Assembly (NCBI GenBank): GCA_035570235.1
Contig: DATMML010000039.1
Coordinates: forward strand, 1 to 42,298
Source of the DNA: Vicinamibacteria bacterium
Lineage (GTDB): Bacteria; Acidobacteriota; Vicinamibacteria; Fen-336
DNA: 42,298 bases
Direction of reading: 5' to 3'
Notes under the pieces: model-generated
Told to the model about the DNA's origin: nothing
Database searches by the model: none
The model's input: the letters and a program-made list of their open reading frames with translations, nothing else
Part shown: piece after piece, positions 7,916 to 16,827 of the stretch
Numbering within the stretch: position 1 is the first letter of the stretch
Layout of the letters: the number at the start of each line of letters is the position of its first letter
Position numbers and translations under genes: made by a program

Positions 7916-9048
7916 GGGGTGGCCCCGTGCATCGCGCCCAGGGTTTGACGGGCGGTCTCGGCCCAGGAGTAACGCGCGGCCAGCGCACGCCCCCGGGACA
8001 CGAGCGACTCCCGCAGGGCCTGTTCGCTTAGGAGGCGATCGAGGGCTCCCGCGACGGCGGTCACGTCTCTTGGCTCCACCACCAGGGCGGCCTCGCCGAA
8101 GATCTCGCCCAGGGCCGGCCGCCGGCTGACCAAGAGGGGTACGCCCCGGGCCGCCGCCTCGAGGGCGGGGAGCCCGAAGCCCTCGTACTCGGACAGGAAG
8201 ACCGCGGCGTCCGCGGCCGCGTAGCACTCGGCGAGGGTGGCCTCGTCCGCGAAGCCCGCGAGCCGCACGTGACCGCCGAGGTCGAGCATTTGGACCAGTC
8301 CCTCGAGGTCGAGGCGGGGATGGGTCCGGTTCTCTCCGATCACGTCGAGGCGGAGCCGGGGCCAGGGCCGGCGCAGGAGGGCCACGGCATGCAGCAGCTC
8401 GGGCAGGCAGCGGCGGTTCAGGACCGCGCCCACGGTGAGGAGGTAGGGACCGCGGGCGCCCCGGCGGGCCCGCGCCTCTGCCCGGGGGGGCGGGGGCGGC
8501 AGGTCGTCGTCGGGGCCAAGGGGGACGTGGAGGATCCGGTCGGCGCAGTCCGGGAAGCGGCCCGCAATTTCGCGCCGTGTGAACTCGGAACAGGCGAGGA
8601 CGGTGCGGGAGGCGCGGATGCTCGCCGCCACCAGCACCCGCCGGCGAAGACCGTCGAGGGCACCGAAGTCCTGGGGATGGGAGAAGAACGAGAGGTCGTG
8701 TACGGCGGTCACCCGGGGGACGTGGAGGGCGAGGGGACAGGTGTAAGCCGGCGAGAAAAAGACCTGGATGCCGTCGGTGCGGGCGGCCTCGGGCAGGCTC
8801 CGCTCCTGCCAGAAGAGTCCGCGCCGGGAAGGGAGGCCGCGGCAGAGGATTCGGGGATGGGCGAGGACGGGATCGGCGGGGGGAGGGCCGTTGAAGTAGG
8901 CCACGAAACGGTCGTCGGCGCCCGCGGTCCAGAGCCGGAGCAGGTTGCGGAGATAGCGACCCGTCCCCGTGGGCCGGCCTTGCAGCTCCCGGGCGTCGAC
9001 GCCGATCGTGAGGGCCCCCGTCCCCAAGGGCCCCTGAGCCGGGCTCAC
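7912..9048 (-). CDS. Glycosyltransferase family 4
   Basis: A GT-B glycosyltransferase of 378 residues from the GTG at 9046-9048, which overlaps the upstream stop as GTGA. A 54-base upstream extension is possible but would run into the preceding gene. The N-terminus LTIGVDARELQGRPTGTGRY is followed by the family landmarks TAVHDLSFF, ACSEFTRREIA, TVGAVLNRRCLPELLHAVAL, VRLAGFADEATLAECYAAA and EYEGFGLPALEAAARGVPLL, which contains the EX7E pair. LNRR replaces the usual KN in the donor loop. A proline/arginine-rich stretch (PPPPPRAEARARRGARG) sits between the two Rossmann halves and is probably a linker. It is coupled to both neighbours by 4-base overlaps. Donor and acceptor are not predictable. 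Confidence 0.9.
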   Translation of the reverse strand: MSPAQGPLGTGALTIGVDARELQGRPTGTGRYLRNLLRLWTAGADDRFVAYFNGPPPADPVLAHPRILCRGLPSRRGLFWQERSLPEAARTDGIQVFFSPAYTCPLALHVPRVTAVHDLSFFSHPQDFGALDGLRRRVLVAASIRASRTVLACSEFTRREIAGRFPDCADRILHVPLGPDDDLPPPPPRAEARARRGARGPYLLTVGAVLNRRCLPELLHAVALLRRPWPRLRLDVIGENRTHPRLDLEGLVQMLDLGGHVRLAGFADEATLAECYAAADAAVFLSEYEGFGLPALEAAARGVPLLVSRRPALGEIFGEAALVVEPRDVTAVAGALDRLLSEQALRESLVSRGRALAARYSWAETARQTLGAMHGATP

Positions 9049-10160
9049 CGGCCCAGGATACGGCGGTAGAAGCCCAGGGTCTCCCGCACCGTCGCATCCC
9101 AATCGAAGCGCCGGCTCCGGGCGAGGCCCTTCTGCCGCTGTTCCTCCGCATAGGCGGGGTCATCGAGGACTCGTTCCAGGCCCCCCGCGATCGATCCCGC
9201 ATCGAGGGGATCGACGAGGGTGGCGGCATCGCCGGCAATCTCCTCGAGGGCCGATCCCCGTGAACAGACCACCGGCAAACCCGCGGCCATGGCCTCGGCA
9301 GCGGGGAGTCCGAATCCCTCCTCCAGGGAGGGCAGGACTAGGAGGGCGCAGGCGGCCATGAGGGCCCTGAGTTCGCGGGTGGCGAGGTAGCCGGTGGACC
9401 GGATCTGGGGGGCGATCTGGGAGCCACCCTGGGCCCATCCGGGGCCGGGTCCAACCAGGACGAGGGGGGGGGTGCGGGGCCGCCGGCGGGCGAGCCCCAT
9501 GTAGGCCATGGCCAGGTTCACCACGTTTTTGCGCCCCTCGTCGCTGCCCACGTAGAGGATGGCGCCCCGGGGCAGCCCGCGGCGGGCGAGCACGGCCTCG
9601 ACCTCGGGGGCGGGAACGGGGGCTCGGTAGATGGGGTCGACGCCGTAGGGCGTGACCGCCAGTTTCTCCTCGGGGACGTCCAGGAGGCGCCGGATGTCGG
9701 AGGCGGTGAACTCGGACCCGCAAAGGACGCCGTCCGCGCGACGGACGTGGGCCCGCACGAGGGGCACGTAGTCCCGCTGCACCTCCGCCCGCGTCATCTC
9801 CGGATGCTTCAGGAAGAACAGGTCGTGGATGGTGAGCACATGGCGGGCCCTCCGGCCGGGGACGATCAAGGGGTGGGGCGAGTGGATGAGGTCCAGGGGA
9901 GCCCCCACCAGGCGGTCCAGGGCCGGCGCCCCCAGCCGGTTCCAGGCGAAGTTGAGGGCGCGGACGGGGATGCGGCGGTCCACGAAGGTGACGTTGGGGG
10001 CCCAGGCGCGGGGGGGGTAGCGATCGCGGAGAGAGGCGGAGAAGAAGAAGAAGCGGTCCTCCGGCGCTGCCACCGGCAGCCTCTCCGCGAGGGCGAGGAT
10101 GTAAGCCCCCGCCCCCGTGGGCCGCAGGAGGGAAGGCCGGAGGTCGAGGCCCACATTCAT
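9045..10160 (-). CDS. Glycosyltransferase family 4, first gene of the minus-strand arm
   Basis: A 371-residue GT-B glycosyltransferase. I placed the start at ATG 10158-10160, giving MNVGLDLRPSLLRPTGAGAY, the usual start of this GT4 group. The longer open frame reaches into the divergent ugd gene and its extra residues are not family-like. Landmarks are LTIHDLFFLKHPEM, CGSEFTASDIRRLL, YVGSDEGRKNVVNLAMAY, TGYLATRELRALMAAC and EEGFGLPAAEAMAAGLPVV with EX7E. It opens the arm that runs down to the UDP-xylose synthase, and is divergent from ugd across 124 bases. Only a weak GGAA precedes the ATG. Its stop overlaps the next GTG. The sugar is unknown. Confidence 0.91.
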   Translation of the reverse strand: MNVGLDLRPSLLRPTGAGAYILALAERLPVAAPEDRFFFFSASLRDRYPPRAWAPNVTFVDRRIPVRALNFAWNRLGAPALDRLVGAPLDLIHSPHPLIVPGRRARHVLTIHDLFFLKHPEMTRAEVQRDYVPLVRAHVRRADGVLCGSEFTASDIRRLLDVPEEKLAVTPYGVDPIYRAPVPAPEVEAVLARRGLPRGAILYVGSDEGRKNVVNLAMAYMGLARRRPRTPPLVLVGPGPGWAQGGSQIAPQIRSTGYLATRELRALMAACALLVLPSLEEGFGLPAAEAMAAGLPVVCSRGSALEEIAGDAATLVDPLDAGSIAGGLERVLDDPAYAEEQRQKGLARSRRFDWDATVRETLGFYRRILGR

Positions 10161-10284
10161 GGTCGGTTCCGGAAGCGATGATACCAAGCCGGGCCCAGGG
10201 GCACGAGGGGCTCCGGAGAGGGTCGTTGTGCTAAAGTCACCGCTCGCTCCCGTGGCCGCCACGGTGGGCCGGAGATACTCGATC

Positions 10285-11583
10285 GTGAACATAGGAGTGG
10301 TGGGCAGCGGATATGTCGGCCTCGTGGTCGGTGCGTGCTTGGCGGAGAACGGCAACTCCGTGGTCTGTGTCGACTCCGACGCAGAAAAGGTCGCGGCCCT
10401 CTCCGGGGGCGTGATCCCCATCTACGAGCCGGGGCTCGCGGAGATGGTGCCGCGCAACGTTGCCGAGGAGCGCCTGCGCTTCACCACCGATCTCGCGGGC
10501 GCGGTGCGGGGAAGCGAGGTGCTGTTCATCGCGGTGGGGACGCCCCAGGGCGAGGACGGCTCCGCGGATGTGAAGTACGTGCTCGGGGTGGCGGAGGGCA
10601 TCGCCCGCGCCATCAACGGGTTCAAGATCGTGGTCAACAAGTCCACGGTTCCCGTGGGCACCGCCAAACGCGTGCGGGAAGTCATGGCCGCCATTACCAC
10701 CCATCCCTTCGCGGTCGTCTCCAACCCCGAGTTCCTGAAGGAAGGGGTGGCGGTGGACGACTTCCTGAAGCCGGACCGGATCGTCATCGGCACCGATGAC
10801 CCGAAGGTGGAAGCGGTGATGCGGCAGCTCTACGAGCCCTTCGTGCGCACCGGCAACCCCATCCTGGTCATGGACCACGCCTCCGCCGAGCTCACCAAGT
10901 ATGCGGCCAACGCCATGCTCGCCACCCGCATCTCCTTCATGAACGAGATCGCCAACCTCTGCGACAAGGTGGGAGCCGACGTCCGCCAGGTGCGGCTGGG
11001 GTTGGGCCGGGACGGCCGGATCGGGGCCTCTTTCCTGTTTCCGGGCGTGGGCTACGGCGGCTCCTGCTTCCCCAAGGACGTGAGGGCGCTGCTCCGCATC
11101 GGCCACGACCTGGGCTGCGAGATGTCGGTGGTGGCGGCGGTGGATCGAACGAACGAGATGCAGAAGCGTAGCCTCGTCCCCCGCATCGAGGCCTATCTGG
11201 GCGGCCTGGCCGGCCGCGTGGTGGCGGTGTGGGGGCTGGCCTTCAAGCCCCGCACGGACGACGTGAGGGAGGCCCCCGCCCTGGCCATCATCGAGGCCCT
11301 CCTGGCCGGGGGCGCCGCCGTCCGGGCCTATGACCCCAAGGCCAGCGGGACCGCGCGCCGGATCTTGGGCAACCGCGTGGCCCTGTGCTCGCGGAGCTAC
11401 GAGGCGGTGGAAGGGGCGGACGCGCTGGTAGTGGTCACGGAGTGGAACGAGTTCCGGGAGCCCGACTTTCAACGGATGAAGTCCCTGATGCGCCGCCCCG
11501 CGGTCTTTGATGGACGGAACATCTACGAGCCGAAGCAGCTGCGGGAGCTGGGTTTCCATTACGAAGGCATCGGCCGGCGGTGA
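10285..11583 (+). CDS. ugd: UDP-glucose 6-dehydrogenase
   Basis: Oxidises UDP-glucose to UDP-glucuronate with two NAD molecules, the precursor for the UDP-xylose synthase in the opposite arm. The 432-residue chain begins at GTG 10285, ten bases after GGAG, and opens with the NAD-binding NIGVVGSGYVGLVVG. Family motifs are VGTPQGEDGSADVKYV, NKSTVPVGTAKRV (118-130), SNPEFLKEGVAVDDFLKPDR (146-165), the helix segment AELTKYAANAMLATRISFMNE, and GVGYGGSCFPKD with the catalytic Cys261. The C-terminal nucleotide-binding domain has WGLAFKPRTDDVREAP. A longer open frame upstream crosses the divergent promoter region and lacks family sequence. The gene overlaps galE by GTGA. Nothing essential is missing. 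Confidence 0.95.
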   Translation: MNIGVVGSGYVGLVVGACLAENGNSVVCVDSDAEKVAALSGGVIPIYEPGLAEMVPRNVAEERLRFTTDLAGAVRGSEVLFIAVGTPQGEDGSADVKYVLGVAEGIARAINGFKIVVNKSTVPVGTAKRVREVMAAITTHPFAVVSNPEFLKEGVAVDDFLKPDRIVIGTDDPKVEAVMRQLYEPFVRTGNPILVMDHASAELTKYAANAMLATRISFMNEIANLCDKVGADVRQVRLGLGRDGRIGASFLFPGVGYGGSCFPKDVRALLRIGHDLGCEMSVVAAVDRTNEMQKRSLVPRIEAYLGGLAGRVVAVWGLAFKPRTDDVREAPALAIIEALLAGGAAVRAYDPKASGTARRILGNRVALCSRSYEAVEGADALVVVTEWNEFREPDFQRMKSLMRRPAVFDGRNIYEPKQLRELGFHYEGIGRR

Positions 11584-12566
11584 GGGTGCTGGTCACGGGC
11601 GGCGCCGGCTACATCGGCAGCCATGCCGCCCGTGAGCTCAAGGACGCGGGTCACGACGTGGTCGTGCTCGACGACCTCTCGGCCGGGCATCGGGGGGCGG
11701 TCCCGGCCGGGATCCCCCTGGTGGTGGGCGACCTAGGCGATACGGGCGCGCTGCGTCGGGCCCTCTCCGGCGTGGAGGCGGTCCTCCATTTTGCGGGCCT
11801 CCTGAGCGTCGGGCAGTCGGTCGCGGATCCCATGCCCTATTACCTGACCAACCTCACGAAGGGGGTGGCCCTGCTCGGGGCCATGGCGGAGGCGGGCGTG
11901 CGGAAGCTGGTCTTCAGCTCCACCTGCGCGGTCTACGGGATGCCGGTCCGCATTCCCGTGGACGAGGACCATCCCCAGGACCCGATCAGTCCCTACGGGG
12001 CGACCAAGCGGGCCTTCGAGAGGGCCCTTGCCGACCTGGCCACGGCCGGGCGTCTGAGCGCGGTGTCTCTGCGCTACTTCAACGCCTCCGGCTGCCATCC
12101 CGACGGCTCGTTGGGCGAGGATCACCGTCCCGAGGAGCATCTCATCCCCCTCGCCCTGGACGCGGCGCTCGGACGGCGGCCCCCCCTCACCATCTATGGG
12201 ACCGACTACGACACCCCCGACGGGACCTGCATCCGCGACTACATCCACGTGCAGGATCTGGCCCGGGCCCATATCGTTGGTCTGCGCGCGCTCGAGGGCG
12301 GCGAGCCCTTTCAGGCATTCAACCTGGGGAGCGAGAGCGGCTATTCCGTGCGGGAGGTCCTCCAGTCGGTGGAGCGGGTGGCGGGCAAGCCGGTGCCGGC
12401 CCGGGCCGGCGCGCGGCGACCGGGAGACCCCCCCCGGCTCGTGTCGTCCGCGGCCCGAATGCGTGCCCTCGGGTTCCGCCCCACCCATGTGGAGCTGGAC
12501 GGCATCGTGGAGACGGCCCTGCGCTGGAGGTTGGATCACCCACGGGGCTACGGGGCGGCGGCATGA
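11580..12566 (+). CDS. galE: UDP-glucose/UDP-sugar 4-epimerase
   Basis: Interconverts UDP-glucose and UDP-galactose, or related UDP-sugars, with tightly bound NAD. At 328 residues it is a normal GalE. GGAGYIG lies at residues 7-13, SSTCAVYG at 113-120, and the catalytic YxxxK is Y139-K143 in YGATK. ALRYFNASG-type (LRYFNASG), IYGTDYDTPDGTCIRDYIHV and FNLGSESGYSVREVL are classical GalE segments. The GTG start overlaps the ugd stop as GTGA, and its own stop overlaps the next ATG as ATGA, so the three plus-strand genes are coupled. Because UDP-xylose is made here, it might also act as a UDP-xylose/UDP-arabinose epimerase. Sequence alone does not settle that. Confidence 0.93.
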   Translation: MRVLVTGGAGYIGSHAARELKDAGHDVVVLDDLSAGHRGAVPAGIPLVVGDLGDTGALRRALSGVEAVLHFAGLLSVGQSVADPMPYYLTNLTKGVALLGAMAEAGVRKLVFSSTCAVYGMPVRIPVDEDHPQDPISPYGATKRAFERALADLATAGRLSAVSLRYFNASGCHPDGSLGEDHRPEEHLIPLALDAALGRRPPLTIYGTDYDTPDGTCIRDYIHVQDLARAHIVGLRALEGGEPFQAFNLGSESGYSVREVLQSVERVAGKPVPARAGARRPGDPPRLVSSAARMRALGFRPTHVELDGIVETALRWRLDHPRGYGAAA

Positions 12567-13276
12567 GCCGGGGCCGCCCCACCCCCCTCCTCGACCCCCT
12601 CCTGACCGTGGTCATGCCGGTTTACAACGAGGCGGCCACGGTGGAAGAGATGGTAGGGCGGGTGCTGGCAGTTCCCCTCCGTCTCGAGCTCATAGCCGTA
12701 GACGACGGCTCCCGAGACGGCAGCCGAGAGATCCTGCTCCGCTTGGCGGGGGAAATGGGCTTCAAGGTCCTGCTCCAGGAAAGGAACCAGGGGAAGGGGG
12801 CGGCGGTCCGCCGGGGCATCGAGGAGGCGAAGGGAGACGTGATCGTCATCCAGGACGCCGACCTCGAATACAGCCCCGAGGAATACCCGGAACTGATGGA
12901 CCTCATCGTGAAGGGCAAGGCGGATGCGGTGTTCGGCAGCCGCTTCATCGGCCGCCACCGCTGCTTCCTCTTCACCCATTACCTGGCGAACCTGTTCCTG
13001 AACCTCGTCACCAACGTGCTCTACAACACCACTCTCACGGACATGGAGACCTGTTTCAAAGCGGTGCGGGCGGACGTCCTCAAGAGCCTGCGCCTTCGCA
13101 GCAACCGCTTCGGAATCGAGCCGGAGATCACGGCCAAGCTGTTCAAGCACGGGGCCCGGGTATACGAGGTGCCGATCACTTATGAGGGCCGGGACTACTC
13201 GGAGGGGAAGAAGATCACCTGGAAGGACGGCTTCCCCGCACTCTGGACGCTGATCAAGTACCGGTTCATGGACTGA
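12563..13276 (+). CDS. DPM1-like family 2 glycosyltransferase
   Basis: A 237-residue GT-A glycosyltransferase resembling dolichol/polyprenyl-phosphate mannosyl- or glucosyltransferases, which load a sugar onto a lipid phosphate on the cytoplasmic face. Motifs are VVMPVYNEAATVEEMV (16-31), AVDDGSRDGS (45-54), NQGKGAAVRRGIEEAKGD (75-92), IQDADLEYSPEEY (96-108, metal site) and FGSRFIG (124-130). TDMETCFKAVRADVL and GIEPEITAKL are typical of the bacterial members. It lacks the C-terminal membrane spans of the longer GtrB-type enzymes. The ATG overlaps the galE stop. It probably provides a polyprenyl-linked sugar for later decoration of the polysaccharide, but it could serve lipid or protein glycosylation. 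Confidence 0.9.
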   Translation: MSRGRPTPLLDPLLTVVMPVYNEAATVEEMVGRVLAVPLRLELIAVDDGSRDGSREILLRLAGEMGFKVLLQERNQGKGAAVRRGIEEAKGDVIVIQDADLEYSPEEYPELMDLIVKGKADAVFGSRFIGRHRCFLFTHYLANLFLNLVTNVLYNTTLTDMETCFKAVRADVLKSLRLRSNRFGIEPEITAKLFKHGARVYEVPITYEGRDYSEGKKITWKDGFPALWTLIKYRFMD

Positions 13277-13396
13277 GGCGGGGGCGCCCGGGCATGGGTC
13301 ACGCCACTGGGGGACGGACGAAAGGGGCCAGGGGCGAAGTTCAGGGCGAGGTCCACCGTACCTTCCTCCTCGGGCCGCGGAGAGTGAGCGCCGCCC

Positions 13397-13425
13397 TTGC
13401 CCTGCCTCGGTGTTCCCGCTATACT
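13397..13425 (+). promoter_or_regulatory. Sigma-70-type promoter of the msbA-to-udg operon
   Basis: TTGCCC (13397-13402), a 17-base spacer and TATACT (13420-13425) are 4/6 and 5/6 matches to consensus. It lies in the 215-base gap after the polysaccharide genes, 67 bases before the assigned start of the ABC exporter. Nothing else was recognised in that gap. Confidence 0.6.
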
Positions 13426-13491
13426 TACCCGCCCGGGCCCGCTCGCTAAAGCGCGTCGTTCCAAGGAGATGAGGTCATAGCCCTTCCCGCG

Positions 13492-15324
13492 TTGCCGCCG
13501 CTGAACGGAGTCCCGCCCGCGGCCTCCCCTCGGAGGCGCACCGGCTTGGCGCTGCGGGCCGAGACGCTGGTCGTCTGGGCCCGCTCCGAGGTCCGTCAGT
13601 TCATCCGGCTCCTGTCCTACACCCGTCCCTACCGGGGACGACTCCTCCTCTCCTGGGTCGCCACCGCGGGATACGCGGCCTCCGGGGCCGTGCTCGTGTC
13701 GAAGGTCAAGCCGATCTTCGACGAGGTCCTGATCCAGGGCGTGAACGTGGGCAGGGTCTCCGCCGCCATCCTCCTCCTCTATCTCCTGAAAGGCGTCTGC
13801 TCCTACGTCTCCACCACCCTCGTGGCCTCGGTGGGGCAGAGGGCGGTGACCGACCTGCGCAGCGCCGTGTACGAGCACGTGCTGCAACAGTCGTTCACCT
13901 TCCTGGCCCGCCACACCACCGGCGCCCTCATGAGCCACATCACGACCGACGTGGAGAGGATCCAGAACGCGGTCTCGGAGATAGCGGGCGACCTCCTGAA
14001 GGAGGGCCTGACCGTCCTCGGCCTGCTGTTCGTCCTTTTCTACATGGACTGGCGGCTGGCCCTGTTCGCGCTGGTGGGCATGCCCCTGGCCTTTATTCCC
14101 CTCGTCCGCCTGGGCCGGCGTCTGCGCGCCTCCAACGAGACCTCCCTAAGGCGCTGGCGCGACATCTCCGAGATCCTGCAGGAGACGATCTCCGGATTCC
14201 CGGTGGTGAAGGCTTTCGGGATGGAGATGTTCGAGCTCGCGCGCTTCCGCCGCGCCGCCGGCCGGTTGCTCAACGTGAACATGCGGATCACCCGCACCAC
14301 CGCCGTCCTGCCCCCCCTCATGGAGGCGGTGGGGGGGCTGGCGCTGATCGGGGCCCTTTTCTACGGCAGCAACCGCATCCGCACGGGTGACATGACCCCG
14401 GGAGCATTCGCCTCCTTTCTGACCGCGCTCTTCGCCATGTATACCCCCATCAAGCGCCTGTCGCGCGTGAACGCCACCCTGCAGGCGGCCCTGGCCGCCT
14501 CCTCGCGGATCTTTGAGGTCCTGGACACCCACGAGGAGGTTCGGGAGGAGAAGGCCGCGCTACCCCTCCCCCGGATGCGGGAGGGGATCGAGTACCGCGG
14601 CGTGGGCTTCCGCTACGCGGACGGCCACGGGGCCATCTTGCGGGGAGTGAGCTTCGGGGCCTGCATGGGCGAGGTGGTGGCGATCGTGGGGACGAGCGGG
14701 GCCGGCAAGACCACGCTCGTGAACCTCCTCCCGCGCTTCTACGACGTGACGGAGGGGGAGATCACCATCGACGGGGTGGACGTGCGGCGGGGGACGCTGG
14801 CCAGCCTGCGCGACCAGATCGGTCTCGTGACCCAGCAGACCGTGCTCTTCAACGACACCGTTCGCGCGAACATCGCCTACGGCCTGGAGGACGTGGACGC
14901 GGCCCGCGTGGAGTCGGCCGCCCGGGCCGCCTTCGCCCACGACTTCATCCTGGACCTGCCCCGACGCTACGACACCGTCATCGGGGAGCGGGGGAGCCGG
15001 CTCTCGGGGGGGCAGCGGCAGCGCATCGCGATCGCACGGGCCATCCTGAAGGACCCCCCCATCCTCATCCTGGACGAAGCCACCTCCGCCCTGGACGCGA
15101 AATCGGAGCGGCTCGTGCAGGACGCGCTCGCGAACCTCATGAAAGGACGTACGACCCTCGTCATCGCCCACCGTCTGGCCACGGTTCGGGAGGCCGCCCG
15201 GATCGTGGTCCTGGAGGGGGGCGAGGTCCGGGAGGTGGGGACGCACGAGGAGCTTCTGCGCAAAGGGGGGGTCTACAGCCGGCTCCACGACCTGCAGTTC
15301 GCGCCCGAGGACCCCGCCGTATGA
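13492..15324 (+). CDS. msbA: MsbA-like ABC exporter (fused permease and ATPase)
   Basis: A half-transporter of 610 residues in the MsbA/lipid-exporter class, homodimeric in the inner membrane. Six membrane helices start near residue 45 (SYTRPYRGRLLLSWVATAGYA region). The ATPase has Walker A GTSGAGKTT near residue 400, a Q-loop VTQQTVLFNDTVRANIAYG, signature LSGGQRQR near 504, Walker B ILILDEATSALD and the switch histidine in IAHRLAT. The start is uncertain. TTG at 13492 has no Shine-Dalgarno, whereas AAGGAG (13463-13468) lies 8 bases before an in-frame ATA (13477) that would add five residues. Lipid A export is the family role. Its position beside the sugar genes also allows glycolipid export. 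It overlaps yicC by ATGA. Confidence 0.9.
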   Translation: MPPLNGVPPAASPRRRTGLALRAETLVVWARSEVRQFIRLLSYTRPYRGRLLLSWVATAGYAASGAVLVSKVKPIFDEVLIQGVNVGRVSAAILLLYLLKGVCSYVSTTLVASVGQRAVTDLRSAVYEHVLQQSFTFLARHTTGALMSHITTDVERIQNAVSEIAGDLLKEGLTVLGLLFVLFYMDWRLALFALVGMPLAFIPLVRLGRRLRASNETSLRRWRDISEILQETISGFPVVKAFGMEMFELARFRRAAGRLLNVNMRITRTTAVLPPLMEAVGGLALIGALFYGSNRIRTGDMTPGAFASFLTALFAMYTPIKRLSRVNATLQAALAASSRIFEVLDTHEEVREEKAALPLPRMREGIEYRGVGFRYADGHGAILRGVSFGACMGEVVAIVGTSGAGKTTLVNLLPRFYDVTEGEITIDGVDVRRGTLASLRDQIGLVTQQTVLFNDTVRANIAYGLEDVDAARVESAARAAFAHDFILDLPRRYDTVIGERGSRLSGGQRQRIAIARAILKDPPILILDEATSALDAKSERLVQDALANLMKGRTTLVIAHRLATVREAARIVVLEGGEVREVGTHEELLRKGGVYSRLHDLQFAPEDPAV

Positions 15325-16202
15325 TCCGGTCGATGACCGGCTTCGGATCCGCAGCGGCGGAGTCCGAGACGCTGCGGGCGGCGGTCACCGTGCGCAGCCT
15401 GAACCACCGCTATCTGGACCTCACCGTCCACCTCTCCCGACGGCTGGTGCCCCTCGAGCCCGAGATCAAGGAACTGGTGCAATCCCAGATGTACCGGGGC
15501 CGGGTGGAGCTCTCGCTGGAGGCCACGTTTCCCGATGCCTGGGCGGAGGAGGTGGTGGCCTCCCGCCCCCTGGTGTCGCAGCTCGTGCACACCTTGCGCC
15601 AGATGCAGGCCGAATACGGTCTGGAGGGAGGGGTGCAGGTGTCGGACATCCTTCGTTTCCCAGGTGCGCTCCAGACCGCGGAGGCCCCCCCCGTCCTGGA
15701 CCCCGATCGGCGGGGGCGTCTGCTGGCCCTCGTGGGGCAGGCGCTTCAGGGCCTGGCCGCCATGCGGGAGGCGGAGGGGCGGCGGCTCGAAACCGAGCTC
15801 CTCCGGAGCCTGGCCGCCATCTCGAGCGGGGCGGACCGCATCGAGGCCCTCTCCGTGGCGTCCCGGGAGGGGCGCCGCGAGGTCCTGCTGGAGAGGCTGC
15901 GCGGCCTCTCCGTGGAGCTGGGCCTCGACGACGCCCGTCTCTACCCGGAGGTGGTGCGGGCGGTCGAGCGGCACGACGTGAGCGAGGAGGTCCAGCGCCT
16001 CCGTTCGCACGCGGCCATGGCCCGGGAGCTCATCGAGGGGCAGCCGCCCTCGGGGAAGCGCCTGGACTTTCTGGCCCAGGAGCTGATGCGGGAGGCCAAC
16101 ACCATCGGGAGCAAGATCGCGGACGCCGCCCTCGTCCGGGAAGTGGTGGGCCTCAAGAGCGAGGTCGAGAAGTTCCGGGAGCAGGTCCAAAACGTTGAGT
16201 AG
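15321..16202 (+). CDS. yicC: YicC-family endoribonuclease
   Basis: A 293-residue cytoplasmic protein of the YicC family, reported as an endoribonuclease that can act on small RNAs. The N-terminal signature MIRSMTGFGSA, then VRSLNHRYLDLTVHLSRRL and YRGRVELSL, and the C-terminal block ERHDVSEEVQRLRSHAAMARELI, GKRLDFLAQELMREANTIGSKI are diagnostic. The C-terminal DUF1732-type region carries the conserved His, Glu and Arg residues. Length is as in E. coli (287). The ATG overlaps the msbA stop, and the gene overlaps gmk by 8 bases. The yicC-gmk-rpoZ order is widespread in bacteria, supporting orthology. No defect is seen. Confidence 0.95.
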   Translation: MIRSMTGFGSAAAESETLRAAVTVRSLNHRYLDLTVHLSRRLVPLEPEIKELVQSQMYRGRVELSLEATFPDAWAEEVVASRPLVSQLVHTLRQMQAEYGLEGGVQVSDILRFPGALQTAEAPPVLDPDRRGRLLALVGQALQGLAAMREAEGRRLETELLRSLAAISSGADRIEALSVASREGRREVLLERLRGLSVELGLDDARLYPEVVRAVERHDVSEEVQRLRSHAAMARELIEGQPPSGKRLDFLAQELMREANTIGSKIADAALVREVVGLKSEVEKFREQVQNVE

Positions 16203-16827
16203 TCCACGGCCGAGCGTGGTGGTGGTCTCTGCCCCCTCGGGGGCGGGGAAGTCCACCGTGCTGGGAGTTGTGGTCCGGGAGCTCGAGGGGATCCGCTTCT
16301 CCGTCTCCCACACCACTCGCCCGCCCCGGCCGGGCGAGAAGGAAGGGGTCCAGTATCACTTCGTGGACCACGCGGGCTTCGAGAAGATGAGGGAGCAGGG
16401 CCTGCTCCTCGAGTGGGCCCCCGTGCACGGGTACCTATACGGAACCGCGCTTGCCGAGTACGAGCGAGCCCAGCGGGAAGGGGTGGACCTGCTCCTAGAT
16501 CTGGACGTGCAGGGAGCGGCCAAGGTGCGGGCGATCCTCCCCGACGCCGTGACCGTCTTCATCCTGCCCCCATCCTATGAGGACCTTGAGCGGCGGTTGC
16601 GCGGGCGGGGCCAGGACGACGAGGCCGCCATCCGTCGGCGGCTAGAGGTGGCCCGCGAGGAGCTAAGCCGCTGCGTGGAGTATAATTACGCGATCGTGAA
16701 CGACGACCTCGCCACCTGTGTGGAGGCGCTAAAGGCCGTCATCCGGGCTGCGCGCTTTCGCATGAGTCGTATGGAAGGGCCGGCCCGGGCCATCCTGGCT
16801 ACCTTTACTTCGAACAAGGAGACATGA
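16195..16827 (+). CDS. gmk: Guanylate kinase
   Basis: Phosphorylates GMP to GDP with ATP in the cytoplasm. It has 210 residues, the usual size. The P-loop SAPSGAGKST lies at residues 12-21. The GMP-binding segment has SHTTRPPRPGEKEGVQYHFV, with YGT and EWAPVHGYLYGT following; the LDLDVQGAAKVR block and the lid RRLRGRGQDDEAAIRRRL are present. The assigned start is the TTG at 16195 inside the yicC end. A GTG at 16216 would still leave the P-loop intact, but little leader. Its last codons overlap the rpoZ ATG. It belongs with rpoZ in one transcript, matching the common gmk-rpoZ pairing. Confidence 0.95.
   Translation: MSSPRPSVVVVSAPSGAGKSTVLGVVVRELEGIRFSVSHTTRPPRPGEKEGVQYHFVDHAGFEKMREQGLLLEWAPVHGYLYGTALAEYERAQREGVDLLLDLDVQGAAKVRAILPDAVTVFILPPSYEDLERRLRGRGQDDEAAIRRRLEVAREELSRCVEYNYAIVNDDLATCVEALKAVIRAARFRMSRMEGPARAILATFTSNKET

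Noticed and set aside
7916-9238. Long open minus-strand extension of the GT2 frame (about 440 residues)
   Set aside because: It is a third-position shadow of the GT4 gene on the same strand, arginine- and proline-rich, with no family sequence. Only 6986-7915 is the real gene.
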